Both the position numbers and the translations under genes were made by a program. Source: Micromonospora sp. PLK6-60 (GTDB lineage Bacteria > Actinomycetota > Actinomycetes > Mycobacteriales > Micromonosporaceae). From it: a DNA stretch of 64,000 nt. Shown here one piece after another: positions 11,531 to 19,205 of the stretch (within the stretch, counting starts at the first letter, position 1; the number at the start of each line of letters is the position of its first letter). The stretch is taken from positions 248,001 to 312,000 of the forward strand of contig NZ_JAIOAA010000002.1 in NCBI RefSeq assembly GCF_019890675.1, given 5' to 3'. Under the pieces are notes generated by a model. That model saw nothing but the letters and a program-made list of their open reading frames with translations, did not search any database and had not been told where the DNA came from.

Positions 11531-12580
11531 GTGCTCAGGTACGCGCTGCTGCTCGCCCCGTCCGCCAACCGGGTCTACGCCGACGCCGCCGGCCGGCTGG
11601 CCCGCGCCGAGCTGGAGATCTTCGCCGGTTCCGGGGCGCTCGACGCCGCGCCGGTCGACCCCGCCACCGAGCGGATCGGCGGGGTGGAGTACCTGACCTT
11701 CGCCGCCCCGGAGCCCGGCCTCGGCGCCCGCGACCTGGCCTACCTGGCGAACCTGTCGGCGGCGTACGCGCTGTTCGAGCGGGTGGGTGACGACCTGCTG
11801 CGGCCGGTGCCGCTACGCCCCCTGGCGCGCTACGACGCCGACCTGATCACCATCCCCAAGTACGCCGGTAAGACCAACGAACAGTTCACCCGGCTGCTGC
11901 TCAACGTCACAGTGCTCGCCTCCGCCTCGGCCCCGGCGATGCTCGACCGGCAGCTGGTGGTGCTGGACCCGCTCTGCGGTCGGGGGACCACCCTCAACCA
12001 GGCCCTGATGTACGGCTACGACGGCATCGGCGTGGAACTCGACGGCAAGGACGTCGACGCGTACGCGGCGTTCCTGCGTACCTGGCTGCGCCGCAAGCGG
12101 CTCAAGCACACCGCCGAGATGGTGCCGGTGCGGCGGGACCGCCGGCTGCTCGCGCGCCGGTTCGAGGCGGTGCTCGCCCCGTCCCGGGAGGAGCACCGGT
12201 CCGGGGCCACCCAGCGGGTGACCGTGCTGCACACCGACACCACCCGGGCCCGCGAGGTGCTCCGGGCCGGCTGCGCCGACGTGATCGTCACCGACGCCCC
12301 GTACGGAGTGGCGCACGGCGCCCGGACCGCCGAGCGGGGACTGTCCCGCAGCCCGCTGGACCTGCTGGCCGCCGCCGTACCGGTCTGGTGCCAGCTGCTG
12401 CGCCCCGGCGGCGCGCTGGGGCTGTCCTGGAACACTCAGGTCACGCCGCGGGTGGCGGCTGAGGAGGTGCTGGCCGGGGCGGGGCTGCGGGTGGTCGACG
12501 GCCCCGGCTGGCGGGACCTCGCGCACCGGGTGGACCAGGCCATCGACCGGGACGTGCTGGTCGCGGTCGCCCCGCGCTGA
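11531..12580 (+). CDS. Trm11-like SAM-dependent RNA/DNA methyltransferase
   Basis: A 349-residue class I methyltransferase. Motif I is LDPLCGRGTT at 145-154 and the catalytic N-methylation motif is TDAPYG at about 254-259, the D-x-P-Y form used by Trm11/Trm-G10 guanine-N2 and adenine-N6 enzymes. No THUMP domain is recognisable in the N-terminal 130 residues, so substrate selection must differ from archaeal and eukaryotic Trm11. The GTG at 11531 has GACAAT seven bases upstream and no ribosome binding site. It lies between infB and ylxP, which points to tRNA or rRNA as substrate, by context only. Confidence 0.75.
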   Translation: MLRYALLLAPSANRVYADAAGRLARAELEIFAGSGALDAAPVDPATERIGGVEYLTFAAPEPGLGARDLAYLANLSAAYALFERVGDDLLRPVPLRPLARYDADLITIPKYAGKTNEQFTRLLLNVTVLASASAPAMLDRQLVVLDPLCGRGTTLNQALMYGYDGIGVELDGKDVDAYAAFLRTWLRRKRLKHTAEMVPVRRDRRLLARRFEAVLAPSREEHRSGATQRVTVLHTDTTRAREVLRAGCADVIVTDAPYGVAHGARTAERGLSRSPLDLLAAAVPVWCQLLRPGGALGLSWNTQVTPRVAAEEVLAGAGLRVVDGPGWRDLAHRVDQAIDRDVLVAVAPR

Positions 12581-12621
12581 CCTCCGGCGCCGCCGCCCGC
12601 CGGCCCGGCGTGGCCACGGGA

Positions 12622-12820
12622 TGCGGCGGGTGGGGCGGTCGTGGGACGGGGTGGCCGCAGGTTGCGGCAGGGGGGTCTCTCCCTCGGCGGCAGGCGGCCC
12701 GTGTCGACCCGGATCGCTGGGCGGGGTTGCGGCGGGTTGGGTGGTCGTGGGGCGGGTTGGGGCAGGTGGGGGTTCCCTTCGCCGGCAACGCGGCCCGTGC
12801 CGGCCCGGGTCGCTGAGGCC
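12622..12820. repeat. 105-bp imperfect tandem duplication in the gap before ylxP
   Basis: The 330-base gap between the methyltransferase and ylxP holds two diverged copies of a unit of about 105 bp, starting at 12622 and 12727. Both contain TGCGGCGGGT, GGTCGTGGG and GCGGCCCGTG in the same order. No gene is supported here. Part of the unit resembles the tandem array near 61.4 kb. Confidence 0.65.
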
Positions 12821-12910
12821 GGGGGGCCGGGCCGGGAGCCTCGGTCGGCGTGGACGGCGGGAGGGAAAATCCGTGATCCGCGCCGCACCGGTGGCGTACC
12901 GTTTGCCGCC

Positions 12911-13204
12911 GTGTATACCGCAACCGCGCTGTTCGACCTGTTGCTGCCCGGGGACTCCCGCTCCCTGAAGGCCAAGCGCTCCTACGTCCGGCCGATCGTC
13001 GCCGCGCTGCGCCGCTTCGAGGTGTCGGTGGCCGAGACCGGCGCCCTGGATCTCACCGGCCGGGCCGAGATCGGCGTGGCGGTGGTGGCCGCCGAGGCGG
13101 CCCACGTGCGCGAGGTGCTCGACTCGTGCGAACGCCTGGTCGCCGCCCGGCCCGAGACGGAGCTGCTGTCGGTCCGCCGCCGCCTCTACGGCCCCGAGGA
13201 CTGA
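12911..13204 (+). CDS. ylxP: YlxP / DUF503 family protein
   Basis: A 97-residue protein of the DUF503 family (B. subtilis YlxP), a small ferredoxin-like fold found next to rbfA in many bacteria and thought to act in ribosome function. The family pattern LFDLLLPGDSRSLKAKRSYVRPIVAALRRF and VSVAETGALD is clear. GTG 12911 is preceded by TACCGT eight bases upstream and no Shine-Dalgarno. Confidence 0.9.
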   Translation: MYTATALFDLLLPGDSRSLKAKRSYVRPIVAALRRFEVSVAETGALDLTGRAEIGVAVVAAEAAHVREVLDSCERLVAARPETELLSVRRRLYGPED

Positions 13205-13218
13205 GCGCCCACGCGAGG

Positions 13219-13275
13219 TGTTAACAGGGGGCCCCTGCTCTACCGAAAGCGTTAACAGGGGGCCCTTCCTTACCG
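13219..13275 (+). repeat. paired 31-bp GTTAAC repeat, locus 1
   Basis: Two direct copies of GTTAACAGGGGGCCC start at 13220 and 13251, a 31-bp step. They lie between ylxP and rbfA, upstream of the candidate rbfA promoter. The same paired motif occurs at 20100, 32007 and 51814. Confidence 0.85.
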
Positions 13276-13311
13276 GTCGGCGGGGGTGCGCGGGGGGCGG
13301 GGCGGCGCGGG

Positions 13312-13317
13312 TAGGGT
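13312..13317 (+). promoter_or_regulatory. candidate -10 box for rbfA
   Basis: TAGGGT lies 81 bases before the rbfA ATG and just after the GTTAAC repeat pair. It would give a leader of about 75 nucleotides. Confidence 0.4.
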
Positions 13318-13398
13318 TCGAGGTGTTGGGCGGTCGGACCCGGCGGCGCCAGCGCCGTCGTTCCCGGCCGGGAGCAGCACGCCGTGGAGGTGGGGGAG

Positions 13399-13899
13399 AT
13401 GTCGGATCCGGCCAAGGTACGCCGGCACGCGGAGCGCATCCGTGAACTGGTCGCGTCGGTGGTGCGGAGCCAGATCAAGGACCCCCGGCTCGGCATGATC
13501 ACCATCACCGACGCCCGGATCACCGCCGACCTGCGCGACGCCACCGTCTTCTACACGGTGCTCGGCGACGCGGCCGCCCAGGCCAGCACCGCCGCCGCGC
13601 TGGAGAGCGCCAAGGGCATGCTGCGCAGCACGGTGGGCAAGGCGCTCGGGCTGCGCCACTCGCCGACCCTCACCTTCGTCCTGGACGACGTGCAGGACCA
13701 GGTCAAGCACATCGACGACCTGCTCGCCGCGGCCCGGACGGCCGACGCCGAGGTGCAGCGGCTGGCCGCGCAGTCCAGCTACGCCGGCGAGGCCCAGCCG
13801 TACCGGGTCGACGAGGACGAGGACGACGCGGAGAACAGCGACGCGGACAACAGCGGCGCGGACGGCGGCGACGTCCCGCCCGCCACGGACCGACGGTGA
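13399..13899 (+). CDS. rbfA: 30S ribosome-binding factor RbfA
   Basis: A 166-residue cold-shock and 30S maturation factor that binds near helix 1 of 16S rRNA. The KH-like core is complete: KVRRHAERIRELVASVV, IKDPRLGMITITDARIT, DATVFYTVLGD and LRHSPTLTFVLDD. The last 35 residues are an acidic, poorly conserved tail. ATG 13399 follows GGAGGTGGGGGAG. The stop overlaps the GTG of the following DHH gene by four bases, so the two are coupled. Confidence 0.95.
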   Translation: MSDPAKVRRHAERIRELVASVVRSQIKDPRLGMITITDARITADLRDATVFYTVLGDAAAQASTAAALESAKGMLRSTVGKALGLRHSPTLTFVLDDVQDQVKHIDDLLAAARTADAEVQRLAAQSSYAGEAQPYRVDEDEDDAENSDADNSGADGGDVPPATDRR

Positions 13900-14948
13900 C
13901 CGACGTCCCGGACCGGGTGCCCCGCCAGGGGGTGCCCGCCGGACCGGGCGAGCCGGACTGGGCGGCCGCCGTGGCGGCGGTACGCGGCCTCGGCCCCGAA
14001 TCCCGGGTGCTGCTGATCTGCCACGTCAACCCGGACGGCGACGCGCTGGGCAGCATGCTCGGCTTCGGCCTGGCCCTGCGCCGGCTGGGCGTACGGCAGC
14101 TCCAGGCCACCTTTCCCGGCCCGCCGGAGGTGCCGGAGCCGCTGCGCTGGCTGCCCGGGTTGGAGCTGCTGGTGCCGGCGACCGAGGCGTACCCGGACCC
14201 GGAGCTGGTGGTCTGCTTCGACGCGGCCAGCGAGTCGCGCCTCGGCGAGCTGGCCGGCCGGCTGGCGGAGCCGGGGCCGGTCCTGGTGCTCGACCACCAC
14301 GCCTCCAACACCGGGTTCGGTGACGTCCAGCTGGTGGCTCCGGCCGCCGCGGCCACCTCGGTGGTCGTCGAGGAGTTGCTGGCCCGGCTCGACATCGCGC
14401 TGGACGCGGAGATCGCCGCCTGCCTCTACGTGGCGCTGACCACGGACACCGGCTCGTTCCGCTTCGACGCGACCACGCCGGCCGTGCACCAGTTGGCCGC
14501 CCGCCTGCTGGCCACCGGGATCCGCCCGGGCGACATCTCCCGGCAGGTCTTCGACACCCGCCCGTTCGGCGCGGTCCGCCTCTTCGGCGAGGTGCTGGGC
14601 CGGGCCCGGCTGGAGCCGCCGGCCGCCGCCGGCCACGGTCTGGTGTGGACGTACGCCACCCAGGACGACCTGGCCCGGCACGACCAGCGACCGTACGTGC
14701 TGGAGGCGCTCATCGACTCGGTCCGGTGCACCGCGGAGGCCGACGTGGCGTGCGTGCTGAAGCAGGTCGGCCCGGCCCAGTGGGCGGTCTCCCTGCGCAG
14801 CAAGGGCGCGGTAGACGTAAGCCGGGTGGCGGCGGCGCTCGGCGGGGGCGGGCACCGGTTCGCGGCCGGTTTCACCGGCAGCGGCGACGCCGACGCGGTG
14901 GTCGACCGGATCCGGGCGGAGCTGGATTCGGCGCTGGTCACCTCCTGA
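13896..14948 (+). CDS. DHH family phosphoesterase, NrnA-type oligoribonuclease / pAp phosphatase
   Basis: A 350-residue bifunctional nanoRNase and 3'-phosphoadenosine-5'-phosphate phosphatase. The DHH domain shows VLLICHVNPDGDALGSML, VVCFDAASESR and the signature VLVLDHHASN; the DHHA1 domain ends with GGGGHRFAAG. All metal ligands appear intact. In mycobacteria the orthologue (Rv2837c) also follows rbfA and hydrolyses cyclic-di-AMP products as well. It is translated from a GTG overlapping the rbfA stop. Confidence 0.92.
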   Translation: MTDVPDRVPRQGVPAGPGEPDWAAAVAAVRGLGPESRVLLICHVNPDGDALGSMLGFGLALRRLGVRQLQATFPGPPEVPEPLRWLPGLELLVPATEAYPDPELVVCFDAASESRLGELAGRLAEPGPVLVLDHHASNTGFGDVQLVAPAAAATSVVVEELLARLDIALDAEIAACLYVALTTDTGSFRFDATTPAVHQLAARLLATGIRPGDISRQVFDTRPFGAVRLFGEVLGRARLEPPAAAGHGLVWTYATQDDLARHDQRPYVLEALIDSVRCTAEADVACVLKQVGPAQWAVSLRSKGAVDVSRVAAALGGGGHRFAAGFTGSGDADAVVDRIRAELDSALVTS

Positions 14949-15030
14949 CCCTGGCCCGGCCGGGCCGGAGATCAGGGTCACCTCCGGGGGTGTCGGTCTT
15001 CCGGCGCCGCGTGAGGGCGGGGAGAATCGG

Positions 15031-15441
15031 ATGATGGAGCAGCCCCGCGAGCTCGTCGTCGAGGCACCCCGGGCGTGGGATCGGCCGGTGGTCACCGTGC
15101 CGGTGCTGGTCTGCATCTCGGTGGTGGGCGGCCAGTTCCCCTCCTTCTCCGCGGCGGCGAACATCTGGACGCTGGGCACCGGTGGCGCGCTGATCTGGCT
15201 CGGTCTGGGCAACCGGGTGCCGCGCCGGCCGGCCCCCCGACGGGTGGACCGGGCGGCGGGGTGGTGGCTGCTGCCGATCACCGTCTTCGGCGTCTTCGAG
15301 GGCGCCACGTTCGTGATGTCGGTGGGTGACGAGTTCCCGACCTTCTCCCGGCTGGCGGACCCGCTGCTGGAGGACCCGATGGTCCGGTCGGCGGCCTGGT
15401 TCGCCTGGCTGGCCGCGTTCTGGGGGCTGGTGCGCCGATGA
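15031..15441 (+). CDS. small integral membrane protein, unknown function
   Basis: A 136-residue protein with four likely membrane helices (VVTVPVLVCISVVGG, IWTLGTGGALIWLGLG, GWWLLPITVFGVFEGATFVM and SAAWFAWLAAFWGLV). No family could be named with confidence. The ATG at 15031 follows GGGGAG by six bases. It shares a four-base overlap (ATGA) with the next small membrane gene, so the two likely act together. Confidence 0.75.
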   Translation: MMEQPRELVVEAPRAWDRPVVTVPVLVCISVVGGQFPSFSAAANIWTLGTGGALIWLGLGNRVPRRPAPRRVDRAAGWWLLPITVFGVFEGATFVMSVGDEFPTFSRLADPLLEDPMVRSAAWFAWLAAFWGLVRR

Positions 15442-15650
15442 TGCGCATGCTGGCCATCGGCGGCTTCCTGCTCGCCCTGGCGCTGTTCGCGCTGCTGGAG
15501 GTGCTCTCCCGGCGGGAGGGGTCGCGGATCCCGTCGCTCGGGGTGGTCTGCGCCTACGTGATGCGCTATGAGGTCGGTCCGGTGCCGGTGGGCCGGATCG
15601 GACTGTTCGGCTTCTGGTGGTGGCTCGGCTGGCACTTCCTCGCCCGCTGA
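15438..15650 (+). CDS. small membrane protein, DUF6186-like
   Basis: A 70-residue protein with an N-terminal helix MLAIGGFLLALALFALLEVL, a positively charged loop containing SRREGSRIPSLG, and a second helix near the C-terminus ending GFWWWLGWHFLAR. It resembles small actinobacterial proteins filed as DUF6186, recalled from memory and not searched. It is coupled to the preceding membrane gene. Confidence 0.7.
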   Translation: MMRMLAIGGFLLALALFALLEVLSRREGSRIPSLGVVCAYVMRYEVGPVPVGRIGLFGFWWWLGWHFLAR

Positions 15651-16097
15651 GCCCACCCTCCCACGCCCACCGCCCACCGCCGTCGGCCGCCCGCCGCCCG
15701 CCGCCCGCTGCCGGCCGCCCGCCGCCCGCTGCTCCGGCATTCCGCCGCCGGCCGCTCCGTCATCCCGTCGCCCGCCGTCGAGAAGCGGGCCCGCTGCCCC
15801 GTGGGGTCACCGCGCGCCGCTGAGCTGCCGGTTCGTCGCACCTGTCCAGATGGCGGGAAGCGTGGGCAACATGTGGAAAGTAAACGTTAACTTGGGAACG
15901 GACCGGCGTCCGGACGGACGCGGGTCGCGGGGCGGTGGCGTCACACCCGGCGTCGCCTCCCTCCAGGGTCAGACCGACCCGGGCTCACGCTGCCAGGCGA
16001 GCCGCTCCGGTGATCCCGGACCGCCCGCCCGGCGCCGCAGGACCGCCCGCAGGGGCCGCCGTGCCGGTGGCCCGACCCACCCTGGAAGGGAACTCCC
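15651..16097. other. 447-base gap with low-complexity repeats and an AT-rich palindrome
   Basis: The first 120 bases are a CGCCCGC-type low-complexity run with no supported gene. Around 15870-15895 the composition turns AT-rich and holds a palindrome, listed separately. The rest, to the small gene at 16098, shows no other recognisable feature. Confidence 0.6.
15878..15893. promoter_or_regulatory. AT-rich palindrome, probable operator or promoter
   Basis: AAGTAAACGTTAACTT is a 16-bp palindrome with a single mismatched pair, and stands out in DNA that is otherwise near 75 percent GC. It lies about 205 bases upstream of the 29-residue gene and is the best candidate regulatory site in this gap. 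The binding protein is unknown. Confidence 0.45.
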
Positions 16098-16187
16098 ATG
16101 GCCAGCAAGCCCAAGCCCGAGAACACCGACGAGGCCCGCGAGCAGATGCGGCGCGCGCTGCAGACCTCGATGGACACCCGCCAGTGA
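16098..16187 (+). CDS. 29-residue peptide, unknown function
   Basis: The sequence begins MASKPKPENTDEAREQMRRA, then nine further residues ending DTRQ. It is a soluble, highly charged peptide likely to form one helix from residue 9 on. ATG 16098 follows GGAAGGG by seven bases, a good ribosome binding site, and the composition is protein-like rather than the Arg/Pro/Ala noise of shadow frames. No family is known to me. It could be a small regulatory or ribosome-associated protein. Confidence 0.55.
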   Translation: MASKPKPENTDEAREQMRRALQTSMDTRQ

Positions 16188-16280
16188 CCCAGCCGGACCC
16201 GGCGGCGGCGCCGGCGACCTGACGTCGCCGACGTCACCGCCGCGCCGGACGCCCGCCCGGCCGGACGCTACGGTCGTCCG

Positions 16281-16793
16281 GTGCGACGGATCCTCATCGT
16301 CGGCAGCGCCGGCGCCGGCAAGAGCACCCTGGCCCGTGCGGTGGCCCGCCGGCTCGATCTGCCGCTGATCCACCTCGACCGGCACTACTGGCGTCCCGGC
16401 TGGGTCGCCGCCGACGAGGCCGACTTCCGCGCCGAGGTGGCGGCGCTGGCCGCCCGCCCGGCCTGGGTGATGGACGGCAACTACCGGGCCACCCTCGACC
16501 TCCGCCTGCCCCGCGCCGACCTGCTGGTGCTCTGCGACCCGCCCCGGCTGCGCTGCCTCGTCCGGGTGCTGCGCCGGCGCTGGGTGGACCGGGCCAGCCG
16601 GCGGCCGGACCGACCGGACGGCTGCGCCGAGCGGCTCGACCTGGAGTTCCTCCGGTACGTCTGGCACTACCCCCGGCGGTCCCGGCCCCGGGTTTTCGCC
16701 GCGCTGGCGGAGACCGCCCCGGACCTGCCGGTGGTCCGACTGCGCCGGCCCGCAGACGTACGCCGCTGGCTCGCCACCCTGCCGAGCGCCTGA
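16281..16793 (+). CDS. P-loop kinase-like protein (adenylate kinase / FlaR-like)
   Basis: A 170-residue P-loop NTPase. Walker A is GSAGAGKST at 8-16; the following IHLDRHYWRPGW and WVMDGNYRATLDLRL are hallmarks of the group annotated as DNA topology modulation protein FlaR or adenylate-kinase-like ATPase. These are probably small-molecule kinases, and the FlaR name is historical. GTG 16281 has TACGGT six bases upstream and no Shine-Dalgarno, so a leaderless transcript is expected. It is convergent with the aquaporin gene. Confidence 0.8.
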   Translation: MRRILIVGSAGAGKSTLARAVARRLDLPLIHLDRHYWRPGWVAADEADFRAEVAALAARPAWVMDGNYRATLDLRLPRADLLVLCDPPRLRCLVRVLRRRWVDRASRRPDRPDGCAERLDLEFLRYVWHYPRRSRPRVFAALAETAPDLPVVRLRRPADVRRWLATLPSA

Positions 16794-16907
16794 GGCTCAG
16801 CCCGGCCCCGCCCGACCGTGCCAGGCCGGGCCGGGCTGTGCCGAACCGTGCGGGCTGTGCCGGGCCGGATTGCGCCGGGCCGTGCGGGGCTGTGTCGGGC
16901 CGGGGGC

Positions 16908-17654
16908 TCAGTGGCGGGCCGTGCCCTGGGCGGTGCGCCGGCTGATCCGGCCGCCGCCCGGCCCGCGCAGCACCGCGGCGATCGCCACCGCCACCGGCAC
17001 CGCCAGCAGCGGGCCGAGCAGGTACGCCCACCAGGCCCGGGGCTGGCCGTACACCAGGGCGGGGCCGAGCGAGCGGAACACGTTCATCGACGCCCCGGTC
17101 AGCGGTGAGGCCCAGAGGCCGGCCAGGGCGAGGTAGCCGCCGACGGCCACGGCGGCCAGCCCGCCGACGTTCTGCGCGCCCGAGGCGGTGCCGAGGATGG
17201 CGCTGAGCAGGCCGACGGTGAGGATCAGCTCCCAGAGCAGGGCGAGTCGGGCGTCCACCCCCGGGCCGGGGAGGGTGAGCCCGGCGGTGCCGTGCCCGCC
17301 CAGCGACCCGGCGAGCAGCCCGGCCGCGGAGACCGCCCCGGCGAACTGGGCGAGGAGGTAGCCCGGCACCCGCCGCCACGGGAAGTCCCGGCGCAGGGCG
17401 AAGGCGAGCGTCACGGACGGATTGAGGTGGGCCCCGGCCACCGCACCCATGAACAGGATGATCGAGGCCACCATCAGGCCGGGGCTGACCACCGCGGCGG
17501 TCCGGCTGACCGCCTCCGCGCCGATCCGCTGGTTGACCACCCCGGGCCCGACGGAGGCCAGCACCAGCAGGAAGGTGCCGAGGTACTCGCCGAAGAACCG
17601 CCGCCACCACAGCGGGTCCCCGCCGTCGACGATCGCCTCGCCGCCCGCCGTCAT
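16908..17654 (-). CDS. MIP family aquaporin with altered NPA boxes
   Basis: A 248-residue major intrinsic protein with six membrane helices. The first half-helix box is AHLNPSVTLAF (NPS at 78-80) and the second is GASMNVFRSLGPALV (NVF at 191-193) instead of NPA and NPA/NPV; the Asn residues and the pore Arg (R194) are kept. The ATG at 17654 has TACGGT six bases upstream on the minus strand, so it is probably leaderless. It is divergent from the MATE gene. Water, glycerol or a small neutral solute is the likely substrate, but the box changes make selectivity hard to guess. Confidence 0.85.
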   Translation of the reverse strand: MTAGGEAIVDGGDPLWWRRFFGEYLGTFLLVLASVGPGVVNQRIGAEAVSRTAAVVSPGLMVASIILFMGAVAGAHLNPSVTLAFALRRDFPWRRVPGYLLAQFAGAVSAAGLLAGSLGGHGTAGLTLPGPGVDARLALLWELILTVGLLSAILGTASGAQNVGGLAAVAVGGYLALAGLWASPLTGASMNVFRSLGPALVYGQPRAWWAYLLGPLLAVPVAVAIAAVLRGPGGGRISRRTAQGTARH

Positions 17655-17660
17655 GGCCTC

Positions 17661-17666
17661 ACCGTA
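17661..17666 (-). promoter_or_regulatory. leaderless promoter -10 box of the aquaporin gene
   Basis: TACGGT on the minus strand ends six bases before the ATG at 17654. There is no Shine-Dalgarno. Confidence 0.5.
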
Positions 17667-17780
17667 CGACGGGGTGCCGGCTCGGGGACGTGGGTCGGCG
17701 AGGTCGGCGCGGGGTGCCCGGTTATGTAAGTGATGACAGGGCTTGCGTCCCTTACTGGGTGCGTGCCAGGATCGGCGTCG

Positions 17781-19109
17781 ATGAGCCAGCCCGCCACCGC
17801 TCCCGCCCCGGTCGACGCCACCGCGCGCCGGGTCGCCGCCCTCGCCCTGCCCGCCCTGGTGGTGCTCGCCGCCGAGCCGCTCTACGTGCTTGTCGACACG
17901 GCCGTGGTGGGGCACCTCGGCCGGGTGCCGCTGGCCGCGCTGGCCGTCGCCGGCACGGTGATGACCCTGGTGGCCTGGCTCGGCACCGTCGTCGCGTACG
18001 GCACCACGGGGCGGTCGGCCCGCCGGTTCGGGGCGGGCGACCGGGCCGCCGCGGTGGCCGAGGGGGTGCAGGCCTCCTGGCTCGCCCTCGGGGTGGGGCT
18101 GCTGGTCGCGGCCGGCATGCAGCTCGGCGGCGGCGCGCTGGCGCGTACCCTCGTCGGCGAGCCCGGGGCGGTGGCCGACGCCGCCGGTCACTGGCTGCGG
18201 GTCGCGGCCCTGGGCGCTCCCGGCCTGCTGCTCGCCGCGGCCGGCAACGGCTGGCTGCGCGGCATCCAGGACACCCGCCGGCCGCTGTGGTTCGTGCTCG
18301 GTCCCAACCTGCTCTCCGCCCTGCTCTGCCCGCTGCTGGTCTATCCGGCCGGGATGGGGCTGGTCGGCTCGGCGGTGGCCAACGTGCTGGCGCAGACCCT
18401 CTCCGGGGTCCTCTTCGCCGCCGCGCTGGTCCGCGAGCGGGTCCCGCTGCGGCCCCGTCCCCGGCTGATCCGGCAGCAGTTGGTGCTCAGCCGCGACCTG
18501 CTGGTCCGCGGCGTGGCCTTCCAGGCCAGCTTCCTGTCCGCCACGGCGGTCGCCGCCCGGTTCGGCGCCGCCGCGGTCGGCGCCCACCAGATCGCGGTGC
18601 AGCTCTGGTTCTTCACCGCGCTGGTGCTGGACGCGCTCGCCATCGCCGCCCAGGCCCTGATCGGCGCCGCCCTCGGCGCGGGCGACGCGCCCGCCGCCCG
18701 GGCGCTGGCCCGCCGCCTCGCGCTGTTCGGCGGGGTCTGCGGCGTGGGCTTCGCGGTCCTCATCGCCGCCGGCACCGGCGTGGTCCCGGGCCTGTTCAGC
18801 GCCGACCCGGGGGTACGCGAGCAGGCCATGGTGGCCTGGCCCTGGTTGGTGGCGTTGCAGCCGATCGGCGGCGTGGTGTTCGCCCTCGACGGGGTGCTGA
18901 TCGGCGCCGGGGACGTGCGCTACCTGCGCAACCTCACCATCGTGGCCGCGTTGGGCGGGTTCCTGCCGGCGATCTGGCTGGCCTACGCGCTCGACCTGGG
19001 GCTGGGCGGGATCTGGGCCGGCCTGATGCTCTTCGTGGTGCTGCGGCTGGTGGCCCTGCTGCTGCGGCTGCGCTCCGGCGGGTGGGCGGTGGTCGGCGCG
19101 GTGCGCTGA
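17781..19109 (+). CDS. MATE family efflux transporter (DinF type)
   Basis: A 442-residue transporter with the twelve-helix MATE layout in two six-helix halves. The N-terminal half shows RRVAALALPALVVLAAEPLYVLVDTAVVGHLG, the DinF-subfamily pattern; the second half repeats the fold from about 230 (LLVRGVAFQASFLSATAVAARFG). MATE proteins export cationic drugs or metabolites using proton or sodium gradients. ATG 17781 is preferred to an in-frame start at 17730 because homologues begin here and CAGGAT lies eight bases upstream. It precedes truB in several actinomycetes. Confidence 0.9.
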   Translation: MSQPATAPAPVDATARRVAALALPALVVLAAEPLYVLVDTAVVGHLGRVPLAALAVAGTVMTLVAWLGTVVAYGTTGRSARRFGAGDRAAAVAEGVQASWLALGVGLLVAAGMQLGGGALARTLVGEPGAVADAAGHWLRVAALGAPGLLLAAAGNGWLRGIQDTRRPLWFVLGPNLLSALLCPLLVYPAGMGLVGSAVANVLAQTLSGVLFAAALVRERVPLRPRPRLIRQQLVLSRDLLVRGVAFQASFLSATAVAARFGAAAVGAHQIAVQLWFFTALVLDALAIAAQALIGAALGAGDAPAARALARRLALFGGVCGVGFAVLIAAGTGVVPGLFSADPGVREQAMVAWPWLVALQPIGGVVFALDGVLIGAGDVRYLRNLTIVAALGGFLPAIWLAYALDLGLGGIWAGLMLFVVLRLVALLLRLRSGGWAVVGAVR

Positions 19110-19205
19110 GCCCGGCTGCCTTCGAGGTGTGCCGGCGGGACCTTGGCCCGGTGCGCCGTACGTCGGTGACGGCCCGCGCTGCCCCGTCTGGCAGGCTTGG
19201 CGGTC

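Noticed and set aside
13311-13330. GGTTCGAGG-like sequence resembling a tRNA T-loop
   Set aside because: No acceptor stem, anticodon arm or CCA-proximal pairing could be found around it.
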